A stretch of DNA of 64,000 nt from Pyrobaculum ferrireducens (lineage in GTDB: Archaea; Thermoproteota; Thermoprotei; Thermoproteales; Thermoproteaceae), in NCBI RefSeq assembly GCF_000234805.1, contig NC_016645.1, positions 906,391-970,390 on the forward strand, read 5' to 3'. Below the pieces are notes generated by a model. The model made no database searches, was not told the DNA's origin, and saw only the letters and a list, made by a program, of their open reading frames with translations. Shown one piece after another: positions 15,982-24,500 of this stretch. Each line of letters opens with the position of its first letter. Position 1 is the stretch's first letter. The position numbers were made by a program, and so were the translations under genes.

Positions 15982-17530
15982 CTAGCGGATTTCCTCCCGG
16001 GCGTGGCGCCGTATGACGTGGGGGATTTTCTCCAGGAGGTCGGAGGCTGTTATGTGGAAGCCCAGCTCCGACGCCGCCTCCTCCCCAGCCAGCCCGTTGA
16101 CAAAAGCCGCCACAGCCGCCGCCTCCAGGGGGTCGCCGGTCTTTGTGAGGAAGGCGGCGACTAGCCCGGTCAAGACGTCTCCGGTGCCGCCCACTGTCAT
16201 GGCGGGGGTGCCCGTGGTGTTTATCTTCACGCGGGCTCCGTCGGACACCACGTCGTACCTCCCCTTCAGCAGAACCACGCCCCCGATGGCCGCCGCCTGC
16301 TCCTTCACCACGGACACCCGCTCTCTCAGCGTCTGGGGCGCCTCGGCCCCCGTGAGGGCCTTGAACTCGCCGGCGTGAGGCGTGTAGACCACCACGCCGG
16401 CGGCCCTCTCCCCCCTCAGCGCCTTCAACGCATCTGCGTCGACCACCAGCGGCTTCCTCCCGGCAAGCCGCCTAAAGATCTCCCTCACCGCCTCCTGCGT
16501 TTCCTCCTCCACGCCCAGGCCGGGCCCCATGGCCACCACGTCGAACCTCTCCGCCAAAGCAACTACCTTATCCACGTGCCTCGGCGCCAGCCGGGAGCCC
16601 TCCAGCGGCACGGCGATGACGTCTGGGCTCATGGCCTTAGCCGCGTGGGCCGCGGGCTCCGGCGCCGCCAGCACGGCGAGGTCCACGCCAGCCCTCAAGG
16701 CGGCCAGCGCCACGTAGACCGGGGCGCCGGAGTACTCCAGAGAGCCGCCTACAACCAAGACGCGGCCGTGATCGCCCTTCTTCGACTCGGCTCTACGGGA
16801 GAAGTTGAGGTATGCGAAGTCCCCCGGCCCCACCACCAGCTCCGCCTCGGGGGATATCCCAATTGGCTCAACCACCAGCTCCCCCACGTAGCGCCCAGCC
16901 CCGGGGGCCAGGAGGCCCCTCTTGGCCTTGTGGAAAGTCACCGTGAGGGCCGCCCTCACGGCCTTGTCCCTAACCTCCCCCGTGTCGGGGTCGAGGCCGC
17001 TGGGGACGTCGACGGCCACCTTGGGGGCGCCGGCGGCGTTCATGAGCTCGATGGCGGTGGCGTGTGGCTCCCTCAAGGCGCCTCTAATCCCGGTGCCCAG
17101 CACCGCGTCTATAATCACGTCGGCCCAGAGAAACCAGTCTTGTAGAGCCAAGAGCTCCAGGGGGGACTGCGCCACGGCCACCTCCACCCCCCACAGCCTC
17201 CTAACCGCGTGGTAGTTGAGGCGGGCCAGCTCCTCCCTCGGCTCCCCCAGCGCCACCACCCTCACCGCCCTCCCCGCGGCGTGGAGGTGCCTAGCCGCCA
17301 CGTAGCCGTCCCCCCCGTTGTCCCCCCGTGCCGCAAACCGCCAAGATCCTCGACGCCTGGGGGAACCTCTTCAACACGTTACGCGCCACCGCGGCGCCTG
17401 CGTTCTCCATTAAGACGAGCCTCGGAACCCCTAGCCACTCCGCGTTTCTGTCCGCCACATACATCTCAAGAGAGGAAATAGCCTCCACAGAGGCGAAAAA
17501 CCACCCCAATATGAACATTATCAGCACCAC
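15982..17530 (-). pseudogene. nnr: Frameshifted bifunctional NAD(P)HX epimerase/dehydratase
   Basis: The protein should repair hydrated NAD(P)H. The N-terminal YjeF-like epimerase part begins near 17530 (SLEMYVADRN, VLMENAG) and runs into an early stop after CGTGGQ. The rest continues in another frame from DNGGDGYVAARHL at about 17320 to 15982 and ends with the ADP-dependent dehydratase domain (GDHGRVLVVGGS, TVGGTGDVLTG with the catalytic Asp). Removing one G from the six-G run (17322-17327) restores CGTGDNGGDGY. The upstream TATTTAAG box at 17551-17560 suits a start at 17530 or 17518. It is either a real null allele or a homopolymer sequencing error. Confidence 0.85.
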
Positions 17531-17565
17531 CCAGCCGGCTCTCCTCTACAAACTTAAATACAGCC

Positions 17566-18118
17566 GTGGATATACACGTAGCGTCTATCGACATTGCGAC
17601 TGTGCTGAGCGATGTGACTAGCGTGGCGAGCTCCTCCGCGGCGTTAGCCTACTGGCTGGGAAGGGAATCTACAGAGCTCAACGTAAAGATGAGAAAGCTT
17701 GACGCAAGGCTTGAAAACCTTAGCAACGCCTTTATACAGTTCTGAAATTCTCACGTTGACTCTGGAGACGAAGGACATTTTTACGGCAACCGAGGCCCTC
17801 CACTTGAAAAACGTCGTGAGGTCGCTCCTGCCGGCCCCCCGGAGCAGGTACTACACATGGGAGATCTACGAGAAGCCTAAAAACATCCTCGATAAAGATC
17901 TAGAGGAGTACACCATAGCCGATGCAGAGGAGATAAACAGAATGGCCGATCTCATGGAAACGGAGGGGCGGGAGGCCGGGAGGAGGGAGCTTGTGGAGTA
18001 CTCCTGGAAGTTGAGGTTCTTCGCTATGGTGGTTAAAGTGGTCTACATATACCCCAAGCTGGTGCGGAAGCCGCGGGGTCCACAGCCGCGTGGCATGTCT
18101 ACCGCCTCCTCCGGTTGA
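17566..18118 (+). pseudogene. Frameshifted hypothetical helical protein
   Basis: The first frame (GTG 17566 to TGA 17743-17745) encodes 59 aa ending KLDARLENLSNAFIQF, strongly helical. The second frame (to 18118) continues at SEILTLTLETKDIFTATEAL and is also helical and charged, with YYTWEIYEKP and EEYTIADAEEINRMADL. Skipping one T at the TTC-TGA junction joins them into one protein of about 183 aa, which reads more naturally than two overlapping ORFs. Family not recognised. The alternative is two genes, the second starting at TTG 17756. The 3' end overlaps the convergent UPF0248 gene by 20 nt. Confidence 0.55.
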
Positions 18119-18344
18119 GAAGCACCTCGCCAGTCTCCAGCCTTATCTCCACAATTCTGTGGAAGGGGATGTACTTCTCGCCGCCCTCCGTCCTCACCAC
18201 CACGCCGTTGGCCCCCACCTCCACCACCTCGTCTGTAGAGCACACCTCCTCGCCCCCGACGCCGCCCCGGCTTACGTACCAGAAGTAGCCCCTGGCCCCC
18301 GTCCACTTTAACCTGTTGAATATCTGCCTCATCGGATTCCCCAC
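18099..18344 (-). CDS. UPF0248 (DUF504) family protein
   Basis: An 81-aa protein matching the UPF0248 pattern of archaea: start MGNPMRQIFNRLKW, a central YVSRGGVGGEE, and a terminal TEGGEKYIPFHRIVEI followed by an Arg-rich tail. These are small beta-rich proteins suspected to bind nucleic acid; function unproven. Start is the GTG at 18344 with an AATTATTAT box at 18361-18370; ATG 18332 is possible. It is convergent with, and overlaps, the preceding gene. Confidence 0.85.
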   Translation of the reverse strand: MGNPMRQIFNRLKWTGARGYFWYVSRGGVGGEEVCSTDEVVEVGANGVVVRTEGGEKYIPFHRIVEIRLETGEVLLNRRRR

Positions 18345-18407
18345 GTATACGTTTGGGAGTATAATAATTTACACACAGCCCTTTTAAAAAGGGACAAGGG
18401 CTGATAC

Positions 18408-18482
18408 ATGGACCTCACGAAAAACATCTGGGTGAAAATCTTGAGAAGAAAAGAGAAGCCCTACGAGGTGGAGTACTACTAG
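18408..18482 (+). CDS. Candidate 24-aa microprotein upstream of lysJ
   Basis: ATG to TAG, beginning MDLTKNIWVK and ending EVEYY, with a basic middle (RRKEK). The ATG lies 24-25 nt downstream of a near-perfect palindrome CCCTTTTAAAAAGGG (18379-18393), the expected TATA position for a leaderless gene. The peptide ends 72 nt before the lysJ start, which has its own TATA box. It could be a real microprotein or a leader peptide; no family known to me. Confidence 0.45.
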   Translation: MDLTKNIWVKILRRKEKPYEVEYY

Positions 18483-18554
18483 CAGTTCCCTTTTTCGACT
18501 GTTCTGTCTATTTATGGTGGGGGTACCTTTATATAGGTGGATCTCATTTCCCCT

Positions 18555-19712
18555 ATGGCGAGGATTGCCCGCTACTACCGCGAGTATGGGGTGAGGCTTG
18601 TGAGGGGTTTTATGCAGTACGTCTGGGACGACGGGGGTAGGCGCTATGTAGACTGCAACACTAACCACGGCGTGGCGTTCCTCGGCCACGCAAACCCCAA
18701 AATCGTCGAGGCCGTGAAGAGGCAGGTGGAGGAGGTGTGGGCAGTCTCTCTCAACTTCCAGACCCCGGCCCGGGAACGCTTCATCGAGGAGTTCTCTAAA
18801 CTGCTCCCAGCCAAATTCGGCACGGTCTTCCTCCAAAACACCGGCACAGAGGCGGTGGAGGTCGCCATTAAAATAGCCAAGAAGATAACCAGGAGGCCCA
18901 CCATCGTGGCCTTCACCAACAGCTTCCACGGCAGAACCATGGCCTCCCTATCCATCACCTGGAACGAGAAGTATAGAAAGGCATTCGAGCCCCTCTACCC
19001 CCACGTGAGGTTCGGCAAATTCAACGTCGCCGCAGAGGTGGAGAAGTTGGTGGGCGAAGACACTTGTTGCGTCGTGGTGGAGCCCATACAGGGAGAGGGC
19101 GGCGTCAACCCCGCCACCCCCGACTTCCTCAAGGCGCTGAGAGAGGAGACGTCGAGAAAAGGCGCCCTCCTCATAATAGACGAGGTGCAGACGGGCTTCG
19201 GCAGGACGGGCGCCGTCTGGGCCTTCCAGAAGTACGGAGTAGAGCCCGACATATTCACCGCGGGCAAGCCGGTCGCCGGCGGCCTCCCCATAGGCCTGGC
19301 GGTGGCCAGGGAGGAGTACGGAGACGTCTTCGACCCCGGGGAGCACGGCTCCACCTTCGCCGGAAACGCCGTGGTGATGGCCGCGGCGGCCGCCGCCTCC
19401 AAGCTACTCCGCGAAGAGGACGTCCCCGCCAGGGCCGAGAGGGCGGGGGCGGAGCTGGCGAAGGCTCTGTCAGAGACTGGTTCCCGGCTGGCGGTGAGGG
19501 TCAAGGGCATGGGCCTCATGCTTGGCCTCGAGCTGAGGGTAAAGGCGGACCAGTTCCTACAGCCCCTCCTCCAGCGCGGCGTCTTGGCCCTCACCGCGGG
19601 GGTGAACACCCTCCGGTTCCTGCCCCCCTATATGATCACCAGGGAGGACGTGGAGGTGGTGCAGGCCGCGGTGGCGGAGGCGCTGAGGGGGGCTGAGGCG
19701 GCGCAACAGTAG
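18555..19712 (+). CDS. lysJ: LysJ/ArgD-type aminotransferase (LysW-bound lysine/ornithine synthesis)
   Basis: A 385-aa class III PLP aminotransferase that closely follows crenarchaeal LysJ: GDMQYVWDD-like GFMQYVWDDGG, HGVAFLGHANP, NTGTEAVE, FHGRTMASLS, ALLIIDEVQTGFGRTG, and the PLP lysine in FTAGKP. It converts the LysW-carried aminoadipate semialdehyde to LysW-lysine; in crenarchaea the enzyme can also serve arginine synthesis. ATG 18555 is chosen over GTG 18537 because the TTTATATA box (18528-18535) then lies 24 nt upstream. No other lys gene is nearby. Confidence 0.88.
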   Translation: MARIARYYREYGVRLVRGFMQYVWDDGGRRYVDCNTNHGVAFLGHANPKIVEAVKRQVEEVWAVSLNFQTPARERFIEEFSKLLPAKFGTVFLQNTGTEAVEVAIKIAKKITRRPTIVAFTNSFHGRTMASLSITWNEKYRKAFEPLYPHVRFGKFNVAAEVEKLVGEDTCCVVVEPIQGEGGVNPATPDFLKALREETSRKGALLIIDEVQTGFGRTGAVWAFQKYGVEPDIFTAGKPVAGGLPIGLAVAREEYGDVFDPGEHGSTFAGNAVVMAAAAAASKLLREEDVPARAERAGAELAKALSETGSRLAVRVKGMGLMLGLELRVKADQFLQPLLQRGVLALTAGVNTLRFLPPYMITREDVEVVQAAVAEALRGAEAAQQ

Positions 19713-20807
19713 CTACCGCCGCCCCACCAGCTTGTCTAGGGCGGTGAAAAAGAGGTCAAGCGCCTCCCTCAGCTTCTTTTCGTCGGCCCAGCCGAGGCCG
19801 ACCCTCAGGTAGCCCGGCATCTCGAAACACTCGCCAGGGTTCACCAAGACCCCGATCTCGTCGAAGATCTCCTCCGCCAGCTTCATAGTGCCGCCGCCGA
19901 CGTATATATACGCGAAGGCGGCCGACTTCGTATTCCACCACTTGACGTAGCTCCTCCCAGCCACGTAGCTCTGGAAAATGGCAAAGTTCCTACGGACAAT
20001 CTCCCTCGCCCTCCTCACAAAGAAATCCCTCTTCTCCAACACCCCCACCGCCACGCGCTGGTCCAGCACAGGCGGCGAAATAGTGGTGTAGTCCTTCACA
20101 GACCACGCCTTGTCAACCACCTCCCTCGGCCCCACAACCCAGCCAATCCTAAGCCCCGCCAAGCCGTAGACCTTCGACAGAGACCCCGTGACGACCGCCC
20201 TCTCGTACCGCCCAGCGAAGGTGGGGGACTCGGCGCCCTCGTGCTCAAGCCCCCTATACACCTCATCCACCACGAGGTAGGCCCCGGCGTCGCGTGCAAG
20301 GTCAAGCAACGCCCTCCTCTCCTCCTCGGAGAGGTAGTACCCAGTGGGGTTGTTTGGGTTGGTTACGAAAACCGCCCTCACCCCCCGCCTCACCTTCTCC
20401 TTGAGCGCCTCCACGTCGAGGCCGGAGCCGTACTTAATCCACACCTTCTCCACCCGAGCGCCGAGAGCCCGCAGTACGCCGGGGATCTGCATATACGTCG
20501 GCATAACCACCACCGCCACGTCCCCGGGCCCCATAAGCGCGGCGGTGGAGACAAAATTCGCCTCGGCCCCACCTGCCGTCACCATAACCTCCTCGGCGTC
20601 GACGCCGTGGATCCCAGCGATGACCGACCTAAGCTCCGGCAGGCCCTTCGTCATGCCGTACCCCAGCTCAACCCTCTCCGGGAAGCCCACCACCTCTATC
20701 AACTCCCTGAGGGTCAGGGGCTCAACCCCGCTCTCCGAGAGGTTGTACCGCGCCCTCCAGTCCCTAAGAGACTGCCACCTCTCGAGACAGAACTCTGGGA
20801 AAATCAC
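19713..20807 (-). CDS. Class I/II PLP-dependent aminotransferase
   Basis: About 364 aa of the aspartate aminotransferase fold: AGGAEANFV, the conserved NPNNPTG, YLVVDEVYRG, the PLP lysine in GSLSKVYGLAGLRIGW, and a terminal YLRVGLG. Donor and acceptor specificity cannot be read. The frame stays open far upstream, but that part is a shadow of the VKOR gene. The GTG at 20807 overlaps the VKOR stop as GTGA and begins the homologous region (IFPEFCLERW). It is probably translated together with VKOR, although no functional link is obvious. Confidence 0.88.
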   Translation of the reverse strand: MIFPEFCLERWQSLRDWRARYNLSESGVEPLTLRELIEVVGFPERVELGYGMTKGLPELRSVIAGIHGVDAEEVMVTAGGAEANFVSTAALMGPGDVAVVVMPTYMQIPGVLRALGARVEKVWIKYGSGLDVEALKEKVRRGVRAVFVTNPNNPTGYYLSEEERRALLDLARDAGAYLVVDEVYRGLEHEGAESPTFAGRYERAVVTGSLSKVYGLAGLRIGWVVGPREVVDKAWSVKDYTTISPPVLDQRVAVGVLEKRDFFVRRAREIVRRNFAIFQSYVAGRSYVKWWNTKSAAFAYIYVGGGTMKLAEEIFDEIGVLVNPGECFEMPGYLRVGLGWADEKKLREALDLFFTALDKLVGRR

Positions 20808-21256
20808 CTTATTAGCGGAGACACCCTCCTTAAAAATATAGTAATAACCACGAAGTCGGCGACGATGAAAATGTGCATGATGGTGCAGTAGATGCAGACG
20901 GCCTTCAGCACGGCGAACTCCAGATAGAGTAGGTAAGGCAGAAGCGCGAGGCCCAGGAGGCGCCACCAGAAGATGAAGCGCGCCGCCCTCCTCTCCAAGG
21001 TGCGGTACAGCCAGAGCGCCGCGGCTATGTTGACCACAAACCACACAGCCGCCGCAACGTCCAGAGGCACCGGGCCGATGTAGGCGTACTCGCTCTTCAA
21101 CACCCTCAAGCAGTCGGCGGTGACCCCCGGCAGAACCTCGCCCACGTAGCAACCTGGCGGCAACTGCCCAAGGAGGTAGAAGAGGTAGACCACCAGAAGA
21201 GACGCCGCCAGCCCCCCGGCCGAAAACACCACCAGCAGAGGCAACCAGACGTTCAC
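20804..21256 (-). CDS. VKOR-family membrane thiol oxidoreductase
   Basis: A 150-aa protein with four hydrophobic helices and a CIYC redox motif in the third or fourth helix. A conserved Cys precedes it in the loop (GCYVGE, ADCLRVLKSEYA), the arrangement of prokaryotic vitamin K epoxide reductase homologues. These use quinone to drive disulfide formation outside the cell. Disulfide-rich proteins are encoded nearby (the pilin-like cluster at 25-30 kb), and hyperthermophilic crenarchaea use many disulfides. GTG 21256 has a TTTTATAAAC box 25 nt upstream. Confidence 0.85.
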   Translation of the reverse strand: MNVWLPLLVVFSAGGLAASLLVVYLFYLLGQLPPGCYVGEVLPGVTADCLRVLKSEYAYIGPVPLDVAAAVWFVVNIAAALWLYRTLERRAARFIFWWRLLGLALLPYLLYLEFAVLKAVCIYCTIMHIFIVADFVVITIFLRRVSPLIR

Positions 21257-21298
21257 ACAGAATCAGAAACCCAGGTTTATAAAACGTGGGGTACGGTG

Positions 21299-21708
21299 CT
21301 AAAAAGGTCCTAAAGCCGCGAGAAACTCCCCGGATGTGAGCACTCGAATCTTTTTTCTGGCCGCCTTGCTTAACCTTTGTCGTCTGTAACCAGCGTGAGC
21401 CCCCTTGACGCCGCGGTGTAGACATACGACCCGTCGTAGAAGGCGACGCCGAGCTCCCCAGCCAATTTTAATACTTCACTCTCTACTCCTCTCACCGTGA
21501 AGGTGGGAAGTACATCAAAAACCCTAGATAACGCCTTTACGTAGCTATGTGCGGTATCAATGTCGATCCTCCTCAGCAGGTACAGTTCTTTCCACACCGC
21601 ATTAAATGCCTCATATACCGTTAGATCCAGCACGGCGCCTTGGTACAGCGCGCTGGCCCTTCCTCTTTTAAGTATATTTACAACTGCGCTGGCGTCAAAT
21701 AGGTACAT
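21299..21708 (-). pseudogene. vapC: VapC-like PIN-domain toxin with C-terminal frameshift
   Basis: The N-terminal 112 aa form a PIN ribonuclease: YLFDASAVVN (first Asp), LTVYEAFNAVWKE (Glu), VAFYDGSYVYTAA (Asp) and LVTDDKG, then TAA at 21370. In the next frame, directly after the stop, comes RLSKAARKKIRVLTSGEF, which is the normal VapC ending, to a TAG at 21299. Adding one A to the AAA before GG restores TDDKRLSKAA. The last helix and strand are therefore lost, which may inactivate the toxin. Start ATG overlaps the antitoxin stop (TAATG). Confidence 0.85.
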
Positions 21709-21938
21709 TACCGTCTGTCTCTATCCTCCCGTATCAATTCAGCCACCTCCTCGTCTGAGACGACTGAGAGCTTATCCACCAACCCCTTCAACTCCCTCTC
21801 CACCTCTTCTAAAACACGCCTCCTCACCTCAGCCTCCAGCGCCCTCCTAATGACCGGCCCCGGCTTCACCCCGTACCTATCCAAAAGTTCCTTAAGCCTC
21901 CTGGGAATTTTAGCGGAAACAGTAACGTAGTCGCCCAC
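21708..21938 (-). CDS. vapB: VapB-like antitoxin
   Basis: About 76 aa: an N-terminal beta strand plus helices (YVTVSAKIPRRLKELLDRYG) of ribbon-helix-helix type and a highly charged C-terminal helix (EEVERELKGLVDKLSVVSDEEVAE split by loops) that would bind the PIN toxin. GTG 21938 is preferred to the TTG at 21959 because CTTATATTT at 21958-21966 then sits at the leaderless distance. It precedes vapC with a 1-nt overlap; such proteins usually repress their own operon. Confidence 0.8.
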   Translation of the reverse strand: MGDYVTVSAKIPRRLKELLDRYGVKPGPVIRRALEAEVRRRVLEEVERELKGLVDKLSVVSDEEVAELIREDRDRR

Positions 21939-22014
21939 GGATATGTAACAGGTTGACAAATATAAGATTTACCTTCCGGAGATAGACATATTAGCACCTG
22001 GCCAAATTGGGACG

Positions 22015-22464
22015 GTGCCGAATAGGCGGCGCGCCGAGGCGCTGGTGGGCGTCCTGAGGATTTCAACGGCGCAGTGCCACGTAATTGAGGTGAGGCCACG
22101 GCGGGCCGAGGTGGACCTCGCCGCAGTGTGCAGTACCGGTAGGCCCATCAAAGTTGCAGAGCTCACAGCGCGGCGCCGGGCAGAGGTTAGGTTTGTCCCC
22201 ACCTCGGCGAGGGCCGAGGGCGGCGTCAAGGCGGCTGGCACCGTCGCCGTGGTGCTTAGGGGGCCGCGCGTCTACGAGATCCCCATGTACTGCCTCATCG
22301 ACGTGCCCCCGGGCAACTGCGCCAGGCCCATGGTGCTCGTGCCGGGCTTCGACGCCCCGCTGGAGATAGAGCCAGGTACATACGACCTCTACCTAGCCGG
22401 CGGATGCGCGGCAGAGGGGGAGGGCACCGTGGAGATAGCGGTGGAGCTCACAGCCGTGTGCTAG
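22015..22464 (+). CDS. Hypothetical protein, beta-rich
   Basis: A 149-aa protein with Arg-rich N-terminus, no signal peptide, five Cys and predicted beta strands (HVIEVRPRRAEVDL, EGTVEIAVELTAVC). No family recognised. The GTG at 22015 is supported by an ACATATTAGC box 25 nt upstream; GTG 22048 is a shorter option. Its stop overlaps the stop of the convergent nuclease-like gene by 4 nt. Confidence 0.55.
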   Translation: MPNRRRAEALVGVLRISTAQCHVIEVRPRRAEVDLAAVCSTGRPIKVAELTARRRAEVRFVPTSARAEGGVKAAGTVAVVLRGPRVYEIPMYCLIDVPPGNCARPMVLVPGFDAPLEIEPGTYDLYLAGGCAAEGEGTVEIAVELTAVC

Positions 22465-22991
22465 TACACGTAGACTAGGACCCCCTTACCTCTGGCGTAG
22501 GCCTCCACCTCCCGGCCGATGTAGCTCCCAGCCAGCACTGGCACGGCCGGCTTGCCCAGTCTGCGCCCCGCCAACTCGGCCTTAGCCAGCAAAGCCCCCA
22601 CGTCGCCGACCCGGGGCCCAGCCTTGACCTCCACCACGTAAGCCCTCTCCTCGATCTCCACCAGGAGATCCACCTCCACCCCGTCGAAGTCGGCATTCCT
22701 CACGCGCCTCACAACCCGCTCCCCAGACGCCCCGATCACCTCGCCCAGATCCCCCCACACATACCGTGTATACACCGCCTCGGTCAAGGCGCCGAGCCCC
22801 TCCTCAAGCCGCGAAAACCTCCCATTAGCCTCCTCCCAACGAACCTGCCGTTCCTTGACAAATTTATTAAAATCCTCCCTCAGCCTCCTCAACCCCTCCA
22901 ACACCTCCCGCAGACCCAGGTAGCCAGCCACCGCCATTCGGAACTCCTCATCCTCCTCGAGAAGGCGGAGAAACTCCTCCCTCAGCCCCAC
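22461..22991 (-). CDS. DUF3782-like PD-(D/E)XK nuclease-fold protein with coiled coil
   Basis: About 176 aa. The N-terminal half is a charged helix/coiled coil (LREVLEGLRRLREDFNKF, RFSRLEEGLGALTE). The C-terminal half carries FDGVEVDLLVEIEERAYVVEVKAG, in which the Asp and E-x-K match the PD-(D/E)XK nuclease core, followed by a Gly/Val-rich ending. This architecture is common in crenarchaea and of unknown use; restriction-like cleavage or a structural role are both possible. The open frame begins at 23099, but GTG 22991 starts the recognisable part; the exact start is uncertain. Confidence 0.65.
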   Translation of the reverse strand: MGLREEFLRLLEEDEEFRMAVAGYLGLREVLEGLRRLREDFNKFVKERQVRWEEANGRFSRLEEGLGALTEAVYTRYVWGDLGEVIGASGERVVRRVRNADFDGVEVDLLVEIEERAYVVEVKAGPRVGDVGALLAKAELAGRRLGKPAVPVLAGSYIGREVEAYARGKGVLVYVY

Positions 22992-23050
22992 GTCTACTAC
23001 AGAACACCCTTCTAAAACTGAAGAATATAAACTAGAGGGGGGTGGGAGCT

Positions 23051-23863
23051 GTGAAGATATACGAGGTGAGGGTGAGGCGGGCCCTGGCGCCCTCCGCACT
23101 GCCCGAGTACGACTACTCCCTCAACCCGTACCTGGGTTGCCTCCACGGCTGTCTCTACTGCTACGCCATGGACATGACCAGGGGCCCTCCAGGGGCCATG
23201 TGGGGCAGAGTTGTCTACGTCAAGGTCAACCTCCTCGAGGTGCTGAGGCGGGAGGCGGCGAGGCTAAAGCCCGGCGTCGTGGGGATGTCCACCATCACAG
23301 ATCCCTACCAGCCCCCCGAGGCGAGGTACAGACTGGCGAGGGGGGCCCTGGAGATACTGGCCGAGGCCGGCTTCCACATCTCCATCCAGACCAAGTCCGG
23401 CCTGGTGGTCCGCGACCTCGACCTACTCGCGAGGTATAGACACCGCGTCGACGTGGGTGTGACCATAACCACCATGAGAGACAAGGCGAGGATTCTCGAG
23501 CCGCTCGCCGCCCACCCCCTCGCCCGGATCCGCGCCGTCGAGAAGATAGCCGCCGCGGGGGTGAAGACGTGGGTCTTCCTTGGCCCCGTCATACCAGGCT
23601 TCAACGACGACCCCAGCGACCTGCGGGAGGTGGTGGAGGCCGCCCACGCCGCCGGCGCCGAGGTGGTATACGACCGATACCGCCCTAGGCCCCGCGCAGA
23701 CGCAACCCTCGCCTCCACGTGGAGAAAAGTCGAGGCGACGCAGCAGTGGTGGGCACGGACGAAAAAGACTATAGAGCAGATATGCGCCGAGGTAGGCGCC
23801 AGGTGCCTAGACGTAGAAAAGGAGTGGCGAGACACCAAAAAATCGAAGATGGGACACCTCTAG
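23051..23863 (+). CDS. Radical SAM protein, SPL-like (COG1533)
   Basis: A 270-aa protein with the cluster motif CLHGCLYCYA (Cys30, Cys34, Cys37) and the following GPPGAMWGRVVYVK and STITDPYQPPEARY, features of the spore photoproduct lyase-related group found widely in archaea. Substrate unknown; a role in nucleotide or DNA repair is only a guess. GTG 23051 (rather than 23042) is favoured because TATAAAC at 23025-23031 is 23-25 nt upstream. Confidence 0.85.
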   Translation: MKIYEVRVRRALAPSALPEYDYSLNPYLGCLHGCLYCYAMDMTRGPPGAMWGRVVYVKVNLLEVLRREAARLKPGVVGMSTITDPYQPPEARYRLARGALEILAEAGFHISIQTKSGLVVRDLDLLARYRHRVDVGVTITTMRDKARILEPLAAHPLARIRAVEKIAAAGVKTWVFLGPVIPGFNDDPSDLREVVEAAHAAGAEVVYDRYRPRPRADATLASTWRKVEATQQWWARTKKTIEQICAEVGARCLDVEKEWRDTKKSKMGHL

Positions 23864-24095
23864 ACAACGGCGCGTGAAACCCAAAAGGTAGGAAGCAACC
23901 CTAGAAACGAATAGCCAACCCGAGATAGTTAAAGCTCTACAACGTGCCGAAACGTTCCTCACACGTAATCCACATGTTTTTATCAGCTATACGTCCAGTC
24001 CCTACAGCCCCGAGAGACCCCCGCATGATCGCTACCATCAGCTGAGGAGATAATAGGTAAACGGGAAGACCCATAAAAATTTCAATGTTTAAGGA

Positions 24096-24389
24096 CTACT
24101 CGCCGTGCGGGTTGAGTTGTAAGAAATCCTTAACCCACAGGTACTTCGATGTTAGTTTTATCAGCTTTATCCGGGGGCTGGGCTTGTGGACCTCCAACAC
24201 CCCGGCCTTCTCAAGTCTCTCGATATGCCGGTAGAGAGTTTTCGGAGCCACTCCAACCCTCCGGGCTAGCTCCCTCAATGTGAGGCCGTAGTGATCCTGG
24301 GCTAATACCTTCACAATTTTCCAAGGAATGCTGTCGTTGAAGACCTGGTTAATGAGTCGAAGTAAATGCTCGTTATTAAGCTTATCCAT
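24096..24389 (-). CDS. Winged-helix transcriptional regulator (pilus locus)
   Basis: A 97-aa protein. LTLRELARRVGVAPKTLYRHIERLEKAG is a clear helix-turn-helix plus wing, in the ArsR/MarR-like fold, at about residues 35-63. The N-terminal helix may dimerise. It is divergent from another wHTH gene at 24501, and both flank a perfect inverted repeat (24432-24449). That repeat recurs before the pilin-like genes, so this protein is a prime candidate for the local regulator. ATG 24389 has an ACTTAAAATA box at 24407-24417. The near edge of the repeat is 43 nt upstream of its start. Confidence 0.8.
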   Translation of the reverse strand: MDKLNNEHLLRLINQVFNDSIPWKIVKVLAQDHYGLTLRELARRVGVAPKTLYRHIERLEKAGVLEVHKPSPRIKLIKLTSKYLWVKDFLQLNPHGE

Positions 24390-24431
24390 ATACTGCTTTG
24401 AGCAATTATTTTAAGTATTTTATCCAACGAC

Positions 24432-24449
24432 TGTTTCCATAAGGAAACA
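24432..24449. promoter_or_regulatory. Operator a: TGTTTCC-ATAA-GGAAACA, shared by two divergent regulators
   Basis: Perfect 7-bp inverted repeat with a 4-bp spacer in the divergent gap between the two wHTH genes. Edge-to-start distance is 43 nt to ATG 24389 (minus strand) and 52 nt to ATG 24501 (plus strand). It sits just upstream of both TATA boxes. It is the best-conserved member of the family of sites listed below and suits autoregulation. Confidence 0.7.
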
Positions 24450-24500
24450 ACAACGCCACAGCGCACAGCAAAATATTAAAAAGATCACTAACTACCACAC

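Noticed and set aside
20808-21425. N-terminal extension of the aminotransferase frame through the VKOR gene
   Set aside because: The extra 200 codons have no aminotransferase similarity and lie over a four-helix VKOR protein with a CIYC motif; the GTGA junction is a better start.
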